Notes under the pieces: model-generated | Told to the model about the DNA's origin: nothing | What the model saw: only the letters and a program-made list of their open reading frames with translations | Databases searched by the model: none | In this document: positions 26,033 through 39,945 of the stretch, piece after piece | How the letters are laid out: each line of letters begins with the position of its first letter | Numbering within the stretch: the first letter of the stretch is position 1 | Translations under genes and position numbers: made by a program | Assembly (NCBI GenBank): GCA_013399015.1 | Contig: VWZX01006814.1 | Location: forward strand, 1,426,001-1,490,000 | DNA length: 64,000 nt | From: Galbula dea | Taxonomy: Eukaryota > Chordata > Aves > Piciformes > Galbulidae | Direction: 5' to 3'

Positions 26033-29000
26033 AATAGGAGAGGAGGAAATCACTCACTCTAGGATTCTTTCAGAAATGCTTCTCTTCTATGATCAGTAAT
26101 AGTGAGAAAGCCTTATTCAAAATCATGCAGCCGTTTAAAATGTGAATAAGGCACTTGAAGTGAAGATCTTGCTTTCTCAGGTGTGCTGCTAATCCTGGGG
26201 TTTGTGCAGTATTTCTGTAAATATTACTTCTCTCATGGATGTAGGAAAAAGGCATTCAGGTTTTCCTAGCCAGTGTGTCTTTTGAAGGCATTATTCTTAA
26301 TTACATTAAAATCCTGGATTGTTGGTGCTGCTTTTTTTTTTTCCCCCATCAGTGCCTGGAACATGTTCAAGAGTGTTGGATTGCTTTGCACTTTCCCATT
26401 CCGATGCCCCTCTCTTGGAAACAGTTTGCTGGCAGCAGATAAGTTTCTGTATCTCATTCCCTGTCAAATTCCCCGCTCCATGTGATAAAGCAGTTTCAGG
26501 CAAGGCAGGAGCAGGAAGAGGACAGCATTCATTTGAAGTCTTTGATTGCAGCAAGGGTCAGAGGAGCATGGTGGGAATCCCCAGAAGGAATTGTAGGGAG
26601 TGGATGCTGCTGCGCATGGGAGAGAAGCAAAGAAGCTCTGAAGTTCACTAAACACAACTTGTCCTTTTTCAGTTGACACAAGCAAGCTGTTAAAGTTAGT
26701 AGTACAGATTGTGTTATCAAACCCTGTTAAAACTAAACTTAAAAAAAAAAACAACTAAAAAAGAATCAGCTCTGCAAAAATAGTTGATGTAATTATTCAG
26801 TTGCTTGTGACACAGTGATCAGATTTTCAGCTCTTTTTATGTGATGCTGGAATTAAAGCTGAAAATGCTGATTCAATATTCCAGACAGGCATATTTTAAA
26901 ACAGTAAGCTTATAACTACAAGAGAACAGCTCTAGCTTAAATAGTTTCCAAAAGGACTAACTCTATTTTTCTAGAATTAGAACTATTAACAAAATGGGTT
27001 TAAATGTGTCATCCTATCTCTACCATGTTGTACTTTTTTTTTAAGTGTTCCTTAGCTTAGTAGTAAGCCTGTCCCTGAAGGATTAAAAATGCTGAATCTT
27101 TGTGAACTTTAAAAAACGTAGCTGGATGTGTATCAGCTCATCACTGTGACCTTACAGTGGAGATTCTTGGGTTTTTTGTCTAACCTAGTCTGGTTTGGCT
27201 TTATTTATAAGCTGAGTGGACTGTGTGAGAAATAAATATTCAAAAAACTTTTCCCAAAGTAGTTATAAGCCTTAAAACTCTCTCCCACTCTACTGATTTA
27301 ATAATTTCAACAGCCTATGCTTTTAGGATTTTTTCCCCTTTCACTCACTGAACAGAAGTCATTACTGACAACCTTCTTAGCAAACAAAGTCCATTTAATA
27401 AACATACAGCTTTTTGTTTCCCTTCTGCTGAAGCTGGATTTACTTCTTAACAGCTCAGTTGTAGTAGCATGAGGGTTTTCTCTGCTAATGACTCTTCATA
27501 GAAAAGAATCTGTTAAATGTGGAACTAGTGTTAAGATTTGGCTTAGTTGTGTACCTTGGCATGTCAAGGTAAAACCATGTTGGGCAAGTTATTTGCAGCT
27601 GGCACTGTCGTAACTCTGTTCCTTTTAAAGGGCTTATGCTATTAACCGAGACTTTCCAACACTACAGTCTTTGCTGGCTATCAGCATAGAGTGCTAGGAA
27701 ACAAGATGTGTTTTCCTCTTTAGGCTGGGGAGAGAGTTGGCTAAAGGAGGGTGGGGGTAAAAAAAGGCTTTAACATAGTGTGTTTGATTTCTTCATGCTC
27801 TGTATTTGGGAACTGTTTGCAGTAGTTAATGGTTGTTGCTGTTGCAGACATCTACGCTTTTACTGTAGAAGTATGTAGAGTTTCATGTCAAATGGTTCAC
27901 TTTGAAGCTTATTTATACAGGTAGTTGGAGTAACCTATAATTAGTTCTTTAAAAGTTCTATTTACCTATGTTTCTGCATTAACACTAATGCAGTTACACA
28001 AGTCAGTGAGCGACAATTGTTAAATGCGTTTATTCTGAGCTCACAATCTTTAATTGTAGGAATGGCAACAGACCATTTATACTTAGCATAGGCTGTAAAT
28101 TAAGACTGAGTTAATTCTTCTGATAAACTAATGCAGTTAAGTCCCCAAGTATTTCAAGTTAACAAATGAAACAAACCCCTTTGTTTTCATCCTGTTTGCA
28201 ATCTTGGAATATGTGGTCCTTAAAAAATAATTGTGAAGCAACTGGTATTATGAAACATTGCTGCTCAACAGTTCCTATTCTGGTTATAATACATTGAACA
28301 AATTGCTTTGTTTGGAATAGTAACTTGATACCATATGATATGGAAGGAGGTAATTTCATGAGTGTTCATTGGAGGAAGCCTGTTCGTACCAGTCTCAAGC
28401 TTGTAAAAGGCAGTGATGACAGACAAGTGTCAGTGTTGCTTTGAGTACATCAGTATATGAGGTCTGGGATAGCAAAGCTGGTTCTCACCTGACTCCCAGT
28501 AAGTATGTTTGAACTGAAAGCTCTCTGGTAACAGCTGAGCTGGGGAACTGAATGCTGCAGTTTTCATGCCAGCCTTCTGCTTTTGCTAGTTATAAAAGTG
28601 AGAGTACTTCATAAGAGGTTGAAACTTGCAGGTATTAAAGCAGCTCTTTAAAATCTGTGAAGTAGAAGTTGGATAAAATACATACCATCTATCAAAGGCT
28701 TCTAACTTTTCTTTGTTGCTACTTTTAAGAGGTAAGGAGAGTCTTATAGCAGAGTTAGGGAACCTCTTAGAAACAAGGAGACATCTGTCAGAAGTTCTTT
28801 TCTGCAAAGAAAATAGAAGGGGGGGAACCCTCTTGCAAATTATATTTTAAAGTATAATGAGTCTGGCCAAAAATATTCTGAGAAACAATTTCCTAAAGAT
28901 GGCAGTCTACATTAAGTCATTTCAGTTGGATCATTTCAAGTACATCAGAAATAGATGCCAGACAGACTGGAGAGCTGATGGATGACTGAAGTGTAAAAGA

Positions 29001-32000
29001 GGTGCTTGGTGAAGATAAGGCACAGAATGAAAGCTAGATAATTTGTATCTGAATCGACTCTCCTGAGAGATTTTACTGCAGGAAATTTAGGTGATATTTT
29101 GACAATTGGTCTTAAATCGAAATGTTGGTAGAAAAGGTTTTTAGAACCTAAAAAAAAGTGGCAAGTTTCCAGGAGTAGATAACATTTGCCCAAGAGATCT
29201 TAAGGTAACTGCATGTGACAATATTGATCTGGCAACTCATCTGTTACTTGAAATTGTTGCAGGATCAGAGGCAGAGAAATAAGCAAATGCAATTTCAGTG
29301 TGTTAAAAGTATTCCAGAAATAGTGTACCACAGAGCAACAGATCTTTACAGGCAAGTTGGTATGTTTCATTAGGAATAAAGACCACAGAACTGGTAAACA
29401 TCTGGGCATATATCACTTTTCTTATAATTTGAGAAAAGTGTACATGTACATTTCAAGTAGATGTTCTATAGCCTTATGATGGGACAAGCAGTTAGTTGGG
29501 GTCGCTTTCCTCTCCTTCAGCTTGCAGAATTGAAGTATCAGTGGTGTCAAATGAAAAAAAAAACCCAAAACCCAGTCTTCTGCTTTGTAATCCCATAACT
29601 TTGGGAAGAATATACTTTGTTAGTAACCAGGAACAGTGTACTATACAGAAAGTGTAACTTTTAAAGTTAGATGGATGTTCAATAAATAATTGAATTATAA
29701 GGAATAGTCGACTGAAATTAACTATATGGTGTCAAGCATACTAAATGACCTGTATGTAGTCAAAATATGTGACTGCAGATGTACATTGATTTAGATGTGA
29801 ATGTTCAGTTTTGGTCAAGTTTTGACCACAAGGTGTAGGTGAAGCTTAGTTTGTGGTTACTGTGGCATGGTCGGTAAGTATGCTTCTATGAAATCCACCA
29901 AGTCTGAATTTTCTCCTGTCTTTGTATGAGATTTATACACATCAAACTGGATGCATGTGACCTTTTTACAGTGCTGATAACACACCTCTTGGTAAGAGCA
30001 TACAAATGAGTAAGGTGTAGTGTTGTCCTGTCATCAGATACAGGGATTTTGGGGGAAAAAGATTTGGACAAATAGTGATTTCATGCAAGTTATTCCATTG
30101 GTTACGGCCTCTTTAAGGTATCTAACTTTGCATGTAGACCAAATACATTATAAAGTTTGCATTGGAATTTAACTTTTTTTCCTGCTAGCTCATAAGTGCA
30201 TGAAATCATGAACTGAAGTTACTCATTTTGTTCTAGAGAGACTTTAATTAGACAATACATTAAAATGTTACTTGAGTATCTTAGACAAAAAAGCTTGTGC
30301 TCTAGAACCTGATGAATGCACAAAGGCAAATGTTGAACATGAAGATAATGAGTTTCAGTAATTCATACATATTATGAATGATAAATGAAAACTATTGCTT
30401 TAGGAGTTAGGAATTTTCCTTTGACTCTGTGAACTTCTAGACATTGAGCAACTATGTTCCTGATTCAAATTCTAGATAAAGAAAAACTTATATCATCCCA
30501 AGTGACTCACAAATTATTTAATGATAAAATGTGAGCACATCTTGATAGTTCAGATAGGTGCTATTTATCCTGAAGTATTTCTGGGCACTGCCAAGCACCT
30601 TCTGTATTTCTGTAATTATTCCAATGTATGTAATATGTACTACCTATTCATTCATGTAGGCACTTTCTCAGCATGAGTAAATGCAGCTTCCTCTGATTAT
30701 GGTTGAATATAAAAATGGAGGATTTTCTAAACTCCTTTTGCATTATTTCAATGTGAAATTCTTTGCTATGTGGCAAGTCAGAGAGCTATGAACCACTTAA
30801 AACCTTGCTACTACTCACCCGTAAGTCTATTTTGGGATGAAAGTGGTGCGTAGATTTGGAGCCCTCTCTGCATCTGAGTCTTAGCCTTAGTCACTTAAAT
30901 TTATCTCCAGCTTGAAGCATCATGCCTAACTTTAAGTGGTAGATCCTTAAAAGCAGAAGAATTGTGGTATTTATTTTTGGGACACATCTTCCATGCTTTT
31001 AAGCAATCCATAGATCCTAGATAAGCTTGCTACACAAGGAAGAATTTTCTTTAGAAGAAAAAGTAAAATGAGAAGACTAGTATGAACAGTTGTATTTAGT
31101 TAGCTAATTCAAGATTCACCTGAATTATTTTTCTTTGTAGTGCTCAGCTGAGTTTTACTGATGCAGTGAAATTGACTGTCACTTTGACATCTATCAATAT
31201 TTTCACATTCTTCTGTTAAAATAATGCTGGAAACTGAGCCTGAAAAACAATTTTGAAATCAATAACTACTGTTTTTAATACCCATTCTAATAAGTATGGG
31301 AGGAGTGAGAGTAATTTCTAAGCTATGTAATTTAAGGCAGCCACAGCACTGTCACCATCTCCTAATTTGCTGAAATATCTCAAATTTCAAAGTAGGTCTA
31401 ATAAAGCCTTTAATCTTCCTGGGATTTTTAGATTAAGAACTTCTGTGTTTTGCTGTTTAAGTATAGTTTTTACTTGTGTTGCATAATATTTAGGATAAGT
31501 AGCATAGTAGGTAATATATAATATTATTCATATTGCAGCACCTCATGTAAAGAGAACTAACAGTTTTGGAGAGCTGGACTATGTGCCTTGGAGGTCTTGG
31601 TGTTGCTCAACGTAGCTGTGGTTGTGCACCCTTGCTTCCGCTTCCTTCCCCTCATGCCTTCTTCCCTAGTGAAAAGCTATATTCATCAAATACATAAAAC
31701 ATTGTGTATGTTTCTAATATGTGACAACATTGGGTTTTGCTGTGGCAAACAGTAAGCATTGTAAGAAATCATCCCCAAAGGACTTGCCTGATGTTGAGCA
31801 GCTACAAGTAAAATTACAGGAAGAATGATGAGTGCTATTCTTGCTTTCAAGCAACAGTGGAACTATTCCTGCAACAATATTGTGAGATTACTTGCACTCC
31901 AAAGCCTGCTATACTCTGGATTTTTTTTAAAAAAATAATTATACTGCTTCTGTTTGCCCATTACTGAGTCACTGGTTCCAAGGCAGTGTAAAAAGAGAAG

Positions 32001-32961
32001 GTATTTTAAGTCATTCATAAAAATTTCTACTTTCCAGTTAGCCATGGGATTTGAATTTACTTTCTTTGGGAAACTGTAAATTACTTAGTCCTCTGGTTTT
32101 GAATTTTCTTAGTGATAACACTTCATGCTTGTCTAGTGTTTCAGAGATGATACTGTCTTCCAGAAACTGTAGTGATCCATATTTTAAAAAGTAATTTTCA
32201 AATATTTCATCAGTCTTGTTTGCTAAAAGAATATTGTTCTCATGTTTCAGTTTTGTGTGGACACAATCTTATTTCTGCAGTGTTTTTCTTTCCACATGCA
32301 GGCTTAGCCTATAGTTTTAGCAGAATCAATTTATTCAGTGAAATATGCAAGGTGGTACTTCAGTGTGCCTTTCTATAAAGAGAATAGTCCTTTGGTTGCT
32401 TCTTACCTTAGATGCTTGTCTTGAAACTTCTCAGGTGCAAATAGTTTCTTGTTAGTGTTGTTTTTCTGAATACCTGCGCAGTTTGAGATGTTGCCACTGC
32501 TTGAGTGGTGCAGCAAATTAAAACATAACCTGCTGTTACTAAACATCAAAGGAGCTGTTTTTAACTGGTAGTGTTGGAACTAAAGAAAAATTGCCAGTAA
32601 TGTGTTAGTCTTGCTGTGTGTGGCTTTACTCAGCAATAAGGAATCCATATGGATAACCTGGAATTTTTAAATGGGGTCTGACTTGGGTTAAGGGAGGAAA
32701 AAATGCTTATTTTTGGTTTTTGAATACGCTAGAGGAAAAAGATAAGCTGTGCATCTAGCCTGCTGAGTTTATTCCAGAGTGGGATGGAATTTCCAGGGGC
32801 TCAGCAGGGTGGGGTTTGTAGCTGTTACCCAGAGCGTTCTCCTCTTATATATTCTGTGCTTTTTCTGAAATCCCAAGGAGACAGCATAAGGAGATTTCAA
32901 TCATAGGAAAGACTCTTAAAGAGCTGGATTCTGCCTTAAATTTTGGAACTTCAGGGCCACA

Positions 32962-33050
32962 AGCATTGGTAAGATTATTTATGCATTGGTAAGATTACTT
33001 ATTGGTAGGCAATAATTACCAGTAATTAGTAATTACTTACTGGTAAGTCT
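32962..33050. repeat. Small tandem repeat with adjoining inverted repeat
   Basis: A unit GCATTGGTAAGATTAYTTA occurs twice in a row, and a third partial copy ATTGGTAGG follows. Just downstream TACCAGTAA (33017-33025) pairs with TTACTGGTA (33037-33045). The region is a local slippage product or a small hairpin. Confidence 0.75.
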
Positions 33051-36000
33051 TACTGTAGTATAGATGGAACCAACCCTCTAGCAACTTCATTGTAAAAGCG
33101 CTGATGGCAAGTAAAAGTAATGGCTTTTGTGAAGTGCCCCCAAATCTACCTGTTTGACATCAGTCAACCTGAAAACATCTTGGCAGAGCTTATACAGACA
33201 CGTGGGCTTCTAAGGTGTAACATCTCTTCTCTTGCTAGTAAGTGACAGTCATGTCCATCCTGTGTACTGAGCCGGCAGTTGCCCATCCCTCCTTCCTCCC
33301 TCATTCCTCCCTTTCTCCAGATAACTGTATCCTCGTAACACAGATATGCAGTGCTCTGGTCTGGATTTCATTTCTTCTTCAGCTCCGTGTGATCTTGCGC
33401 ACATTCCTAACACGTTACCAACAGCCCACATCTCTGAAAGCACTGGATCAGCTTTCAGTGGCAAAAGCTCAGAGAGGAAACAGGCCAGTTCCTCTGTGCA
33501 CAAACAGCTGGGCAGTTGTGGATGGAATTAATTGCTGATACACACTGGCTGTGTTTTTCTTCTCGTCATTTCCTTTGCAGCTGTGAAAAGCAAGTTTTTT
33601 AAGCTTTGAAAACAGTGCAGACCTTCTCAGCGGTAGGGATACAAAAGTACTGAAATACATATATTTATTTGCATAAATAATTTGCATTCAAAATGAAGCC
33701 TCTCCTAAGCTGTAACAACTGGCACCAACATTGGTATTCAAATTGCAACTGCACCTTCCAAAAGTAATTTCTGACTTTGGATTTCAAGCTTGAAAAAATG
33801 TTAGGGGAGATTGGGCTTTCTGAATGCAACAACCAGCATTTTCTGAAAATAGGAGTCTGAAGTTGAGTGTTGAAAGTAATCCATTTTGAAAATGGTTGTC
33901 TTCCATATGTGGTCTTGGAGCTATTATTTCCAGCAGACTGCTGTTGCTTTAGCCAAATGTGAAATAGTCAAGCTGCTGAAGTCTTATTCCAGGCCAGCAG
34001 TTATGGGAAATTTATCATGGGGTTGGAAAATACACGTTATCAACAGGGTTGCATGTCTGCCTTGAGGCTTCACCCAGCCCATAACAATGCAAAAACAAAC
34101 CACCCATCACAAATCAAAAAATGCTGTCAAAAGTAGATTCTGAGCACTCATGGTGTCAGAAGCTGCAGCATGCTGCGTTTAGCTGTAAAATCGGTGGAAA
34201 AATGTGTAGTATCTATTGTTGAAGATAAGATTTTGTTAACTTCCACCCTGTAAGTCCACAGACTTTTTTTAGCTTGTTTAAGAAACTGTTCTTTCTGCAG
34301 TTTTTAATAGAATTGTTACACCTCCCCTATCAGCAGCTGCATGCATATTACTTGGGAATATATATAAGCTCTTTTGCCAAACTAACTACAACTATCCCAG
34401 GGATTTTATTGATACACAGGAATTGCACATTGTGTAAATATAAGTTGTCTGTCTGATATGTAGAATTGATTTTTTTATATAAACAAAAGCTAGAGAAAGT
34501 TTTTGTTGTTTTAAGACCTGGTCCTAATAAATAAATGTAGTACAGATATGCTGAAAATGTCCCCAACAGCTTGTGTTGTGCAATTTCTACCGCAACATGA
34601 GTACTTCCACTGAAACCAGGGCAATTATTTGTGGTAAGAAATGCTGTCCAGAGCGAGGAAGGGTTGACAAACCAAGATCTTAAAAGTTACGCATCTCTGG
34701 AGAGGAGCCAGGCTTTCAGTCACAGCACCTGTATCACCCCAACTCCTGTAAAGGCTGCTGCAGAGATCTGTGTGACTGTGCTTGCAGCAAATATGAAGGA
34801 GTGCATTGCAGTTTAGCCTGTCATGCAAGGGATTTTGGCTGTAAACTTGCATCTGTCATGACAAATAGCATGCGTGTCAACACCGAACCAAACCTGGCTC
34901 ACATGGCATGCAGTTAAGTTCAGTTGTAGTAATTCTATTGTAAATCTGAGCCAGATAATCAATCAGACTTGAACTGTGGCTGTGACTTCAAAGAATAAAG
35001 GCTGCCTCCTTCAAAGGCTACTAGTTTTTATAGCTATACAAAAGTTAAGTATTACATAAACTGTATGTTATACATATATATGCATATGCATGTTCATATT
35101 TTCTTTTAAATATACACATATCGTAGGCACCCTGTCCTGTGCATGTCACACAAAGTACTTTTTTGGCAGGTAAAAGAAGTTATGGAATCAATTAAAATTC
35201 TTGTGCAACAGTGGATTACTTATTTGTTTGGAAGAGCGGGTGGTGTTTGGGAGAGGGGGGAAAAGGGCAGATCTATGCTTTAAAACCAAAGTGTAAAAGC
35301 TTTCTGAAGTTTTACCAGAAGGTCTTTTTGTCAATTTGTGTTTTGAGAAAGGTCTGAATATCAGGAGTACTGTTCTGGGGTTTGTACTCTGGTAGCTTAT
35401 TAGTTACTTTTTAAGAAATGATAGATCTGCAGTTGTTTTTTAGGGCCAATAACCAGCTATGTACACTTCAAGGCACTAAACCACATGAGAACATCTTGAT
35501 TGCCCTGTAATGCAAGAAGTTACTGAAGTTTAGAAACCGATGGCTTTCTGCTCTAGTGTCATGTTATTTGCTAATTACTTTTAATTTGTGCCTGTCCAAT
35601 TGAGAGATTAAAAGTGGCAAAAAACCTAACAGTTTTCAAGAACTGATACAGTAAGTGGGCAGCTTAATTTCATCCAGCAGACAATATCTTGATTCAGAGT
35701 CTGTAGCTGCATTTTCCTTTGGGTTACGTGACAGGTTGGTGGCTGATTTGCTTTGCAAACCTGTAAATGAGTTTGTTAGTCTTGTAGCTGTGGTTTCTTC
35801 CTCCACCCTTTTCTTATGAACAAACTTGGAAAATATTTAGGTTGAGATTTCTCTGGACTCGCTACATCTTTATGCTGTTTCAGCAATGGTCTTTGTATAT
35901 ATGTACTTCTAAAACAATCAGGAGGTGTGGTGCAGTGTGCTTCCTTGGAGGGAGGGACGCTGTTAAAGATTACTAATTCTGTGAGAAGAGTCAAGGCTGT

Positions 36001-38540
36001 GAAATGCTAATACTGGAAGAGGGGTCTGTGGCTTTGAGTCTTAACTCCCTTGACTTTTGCCAATGATTTAGAGCGGAGAAGTGTTTAGTCAGTTATGGTG
36101 GAACATCAAAAAGATTTTAATCTAACAACTACATAGCTCGACATCCTAAAGTTCAGTGTCTTAATCAGCCACCTGACTTGCTACATGAAGTAGTTACATG
36201 CAATTAATGTTTCATCTTGTTCTGCATGTGACTTACAAGCCTTACTTGACTAATCTGGCAGGAGTCATGCTCGAGACATCGTTGCATGAACTTTGTGTAA
36301 GAGTGGGTTCATTCAATAAAAAAAGGGGCATTTAAAGAGCCTTTTATTTCTGTCATAAAGATGCTTTGTGCTGTTGCTGTTGTGCATTTGACAGAATGGT
36401 TGGGCATGGATGCTGCAGAAAGTTGGCTTGGTTTTTGATTGTTTTCGATTTCAGATTTGCGTGACTTTTATCATCAGTGTTGTGACATGTCCGGTGAGTT
36501 ACAATTTCTGTTTGGGGTTTGCCAGTGTGGTTCATGTCTGTAATACATAAATCAGTTACTCTACTTGCCTCAGTTATTCTGCATTTTTTCTTTTCTTTTT
36601 TTTTTTTTCCAAAATATGCGATCTGACTCTGTGTTCACTTGAGTTGAGGAAACTGCCAGCCTCAGTAGGGCTGGGCTCAGTTTTGAATATGCAGCTAAAG
36701 TGAGCACAGCTACATTGGGCTCATTCTGTTGTGGTGCAGGACCATGATTTACTGTACTGGCTTTTGAGGTTTTAATTTTAACTCTATGAAATAAAGTATA
36801 TTTGGTTTCACTTTGTGGTTGGGTTCGGATTTTTTTTTTCTTAAAGCTGAGCAGAAATAGGTAAGTAATCTTGACTTCATTTTGGAGAGGAAAAAAATAA
36901 CAACCCCTTTTTAACATGTGGCTCTAAAATATACCACATCACCAGTCATACAATTACAGCAATTGTTGTACTGTAGTTCCCTACCTCAGGTTTTTGTATC
37001 AAAACAGTTCAGCTTCTGTGAGTATGTGTGCTAATGGACTTTTATTGTGTGTATAAGTAGTAGCAGACTAGATATTCTCCTGTATTAGTCATTGCAGTGG
37101 GAGATAATAGAAAATTCTGCTCTCATGCAAACCTATAGCAGAACCCATGAAGCAGCCTTCATTAATGTATACTATAATGACATTGAATGTCTTAGATTAC
37201 ATCAGATTCTTATGATAAACTCATGACCACCTATTTTTAAATTGCCTATGAAATTCAATTTTCTGGTGTCCAAAAATAACCTACCCCCCAAAAAAAAGGC
37301 AAAGCAAAATATGTAAACTGGAACTGGGGAGAAAAGATAAGGAAAAAGCTTCTAAGTTTTAGTTTGTTAATCACACTTTCAGGATCTGGCATTAAAGCTT
37401 TTCTTAGATGCAATTTTGAAATGTGCAGTATTGTTCCCAATGTTTTGGGAGGGCAAGCAGAGCTTAGCCTAGGAGTCAGATAGTCAGTTCTGGCATTAGT
37501 TTTTTTGCATTATTTCCACATTCCGGCACTCCATTCCATTTCATTGCCTTGCTGAGCACTGAAAGGGACATAAATTGACATAACTGGAATTTTCTGACTG
37601 GTACAAGGGAAACAGCCTGAAAGATAAACTTTAACCTATCATCCTGTAAACAAATTTGCATTGTTAGAGAAGTAAGCATTTATATACTGTGGAGTCAAGA
37701 ATAGTATGCAAGGGACAATGCATTAAGATAATGTGCATATTTGAACTTATGTTTTTCAACCTAAAAATAGGAGCCTAAGCATCCCACTATCTGATTTGCT
37801 TTTTCCATAATTTTGTTGTAAGACAAGTTCAGAATATTTTTGCTGGCCTAAAGCAAGGAATTTCTAACTGATAAAAGTTGAACAAATCAATAGGAAAATT
37901 ATGAAAGAATTTAGGCTGTTACTGTAGGTCTGAGATGCTAACTTCTCTTAGTAGTCTATCTGTCTCTTCAGCATGCCACAGTTCAGTTATGCAACCTTGG
38001 GAAATTTCTCTCCCACTGAATGCACTCGCCCTTTATTATGGCTAATGGGAGTCACGTGTTTTTGTCAGTGGGGAAGCAGACCCTTACAAATCTTTCTGGT
38101 AGATTTGGTGGAAACAGAACTCGCGTTCATTATCGCTGTGTTCTGGGCAGTCAGATGTCTCGTTAGTGGGACATTAATGATGTTCAGTGCATTTCTTTAT
38201 TGGACAAGAGGATGTGATGAAAATAAAATGTGTGACAACTCAATCTTATTTCCTTTATTGTTGGATTAATTTCTGTCCGTGTCTTTTTCCCATCCCCACT
38301 TAAACATTACCCATTACCTGGTGGGTGTGATTGCTGAGGGTGCTCCAGCCCTGCTGTCAGACCACTCTGCCCTGAGCCCATGCCATGGCTCCCCTCTCCT
38401 GGAATCCTACTGCAGCTCAGTAGCAACTATCATATTTTCAGTTCTTCTACAACTTACGACAGTGAGCAGATCATAAACATTAAGATAGGAGCCAAAGTTT
38501 AGTGGTGGCATTGTCCATGTACTAACTTTATAGTGACAGC

Positions 38541-38960
38541 CACGTGCAGAAGGAGTAAACAGTTTTGCATAGATCTGCGGGGATGGGCCTGTGGGTGGTG
38601 ACGGGCAAGAGCCACACCACCGCTTTGCCGAGCAGATGTTCCTGCAAACTGCCTGCTAACAAAAACAAACCTGCTGTCTCCCTGCCGGGCTGTGGGACAG
38701 GCTGGTCCCCCGTGAAGGCTGGCTCTTGGCCAGCGTCCTGCGATGCACAGTGGGAATTTGCTTCCCCTCAGGAAACGTCAGCTTTTGGTGTTTTATCTCA
38801 CCGAGCCGGCAAGGGAACAATAGGCTGTTAAAGCATTAGAACTCCACCAGCTATGAATGACCCTGTCCTTACTTCCTTTGTCCAGGTGACACTAAGAGCT
38901 AATCTGGTGGCTGGTGCGCGGACCCAGGCTGATGAAGGGTAGCGAGTGGTGGCCTTGAGG
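38541..38960. promoter_or_regulatory. Locally CpG-rich segment, candidate intronic regulatory element
   Basis: I count 15 CpG dinucleotides in about 420 bases, against very few in the surrounding kilobases. The segment begins with an E-box core CACGTG at 38541-38546, and a second CACGTG lies at 38053-38058. It is less dense than a typical bird promoter CpG island, and no TATA box or exon-donor pair was found that would define a start site. It could be an enhancer, an alternative ADD3 promoter, or a decayed GC-rich repeat. Confidence 0.35.
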
Positions 38961-39046
38961 GAGTCTGGAAGGCTGCCCCTGTGAAAGGGACAGAAATTAA
39001 ATTTGCAATTCAAGAGTGGCAAAGTAAAAGTGTTGTTAGGTTGGGT

Positions 39047-39186
39047 TTTAGAATTGTAGAATTGTCAGAGTTGGAAGGGACCTTAAAGATCATCTAGTTA
39101 CAACCCCCCTGCCTGGCAGGGACACCTTCCACTAGGTCAGGTTGCCCAGATCCCAATCCAGCCTTGTCTTAAAAGCTTCCAGTTTT
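39047..39186 (-). mobile_element. CR1 LINE 3' end fragment
   Basis: On +, the start TAGAATTGTAGAATTG is the reversed CR1 terminal repeat. It is followed by GAGTTGGAAGGGACCTTAAA and the reversed AACCCCCCTGCC and GGTTGCCCAGATCCCA blocks. The copy lies on - and is about 140 bp, truncated at AAAAGCTTCCAG. Confidence 0.93.
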
Positions 39187-39198
39187 GTTGGTTTGATT

Positions 39199-39222
39199 TC
39201 CGCCCCCCTCCCCCCCCCAACC
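39199..39222. repeat. Short C-rich homopolymer tract
   Basis: A run of C interrupted by one G and one T sits directly beyond the truncated end of the CR1 copy. Confidence 0.8.
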
Positions 39223-39608
39223 TTGTACAGAGTGTATCTAAATTCTACAGCTTTTAATAGAAAGTTACTGCATTATTGATTTTTGGTCACTGTGGCCGTA
39301 AGAGTGACTGGATTGGAAGTGAAGTGTCCAGTCATAAGCAAAAAGACTTTCTGGTTGTACGTGGAACAGGACAGGCAGGCTTTTGCCTCCAGTGCAGAGT
39401 CCTGCAGACCTGATTTTATCTTGAATGCAGCCTCTAGAGCCATTTTCCTTCCCAAAACTGTGCACATCTGTAAGCAATTAGATAAATTATGCCATTGATA
39501 TCTGGGAAATTAGAGTCAAATTTGTACTAGGAATTTGTTGTTTCGGAGAAATGAAGATATAGGGGAATACTTTAATCTATAAACAAGGCATGCTCCAGCT
39601 ATGTACTG

Positions 39609-39650
39609 TGATCTCGGAGGTCTTTTCCAAGCATAATGATTCTATGAATC
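39609..39650 (+). mobile_element. Very short CR1 3' tail
   Basis: GATCTCGGAGGTCTTTTCCAA followed by ATGATTCTATGAATC corresponds to the last roughly 40 bases of CR1. The rest of the element is absent. The short length lowers certainty, but both blocks fit. Confidence 0.75.
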
Positions 39651-39859
39651 TTAAATTGCCCTTTTAAGTGCACTTAAGTCACTTTACTGAAAACATTTAT
39701 TTCAATACTGGAAGAATAGTTAAAGCTTCAGAGTGAAGGTACATTTTGAGGAAAGTCAGATGAGGACACAATATTCAGATGTTTGGCAGTAGGTCCTCAG
39801 TTGTAAAGTGGAAACAAGTTTTAGTCCTTCAGCTTTCACTCACAGACATACCTTTAACT

Positions 39860-39945
39860 ATAAAAAAAATCACAAACAAAACCAACCAAACAAAAAATTG
39901 CAACCAATCACAAAATAAAAATAAAACAACCCACAAAAAAACCCC
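39860..39945 (+). repeat. A-rich low-complexity patch with AACC/AAAC units
   Basis: The sequence is nearly all A and C with occasional T, with units such as CAAAACCAACCAAACAAAA. It probably derives from an expanded A-rich tract. No transposon body was recognised on either side. Confidence 0.75.

Larger units (their letters stand above)
26033..39046 (+). other. Presumed ADD3 intron segment; no recognised gene
   Basis: About 13 kb without a supported exon or known interspersed repeat. Contents noted are a GC-richer open stretch at 26340-26650, tandem and inverted GGTAAG/TACCAG motifs at 32962-33050, a T run at 36596-36610, and a CpG-richer zone at 38010-38960. Frames are all short and unlike known proteins. 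Confidence 0.5.

Noticed and set aside
32780..32860. TGGAATTTCCAGG palindrome and a TATATATT string, considered as a promoter
   Set aside because: Short motifs expected by chance, with no CpG enrichment or following exon-donor structure.
35060..35120. TATATATGCATATGCATG alternating tract
   Set aside because: Short and impure, so it is not a supportable microsatellite or regulatory site.
37973..38269. 98-codon open frame next to the CpG-rich zone
   Set aside because: It has no recognisable domain or splice context. The CpGs are better treated as a possible regulatory signal.
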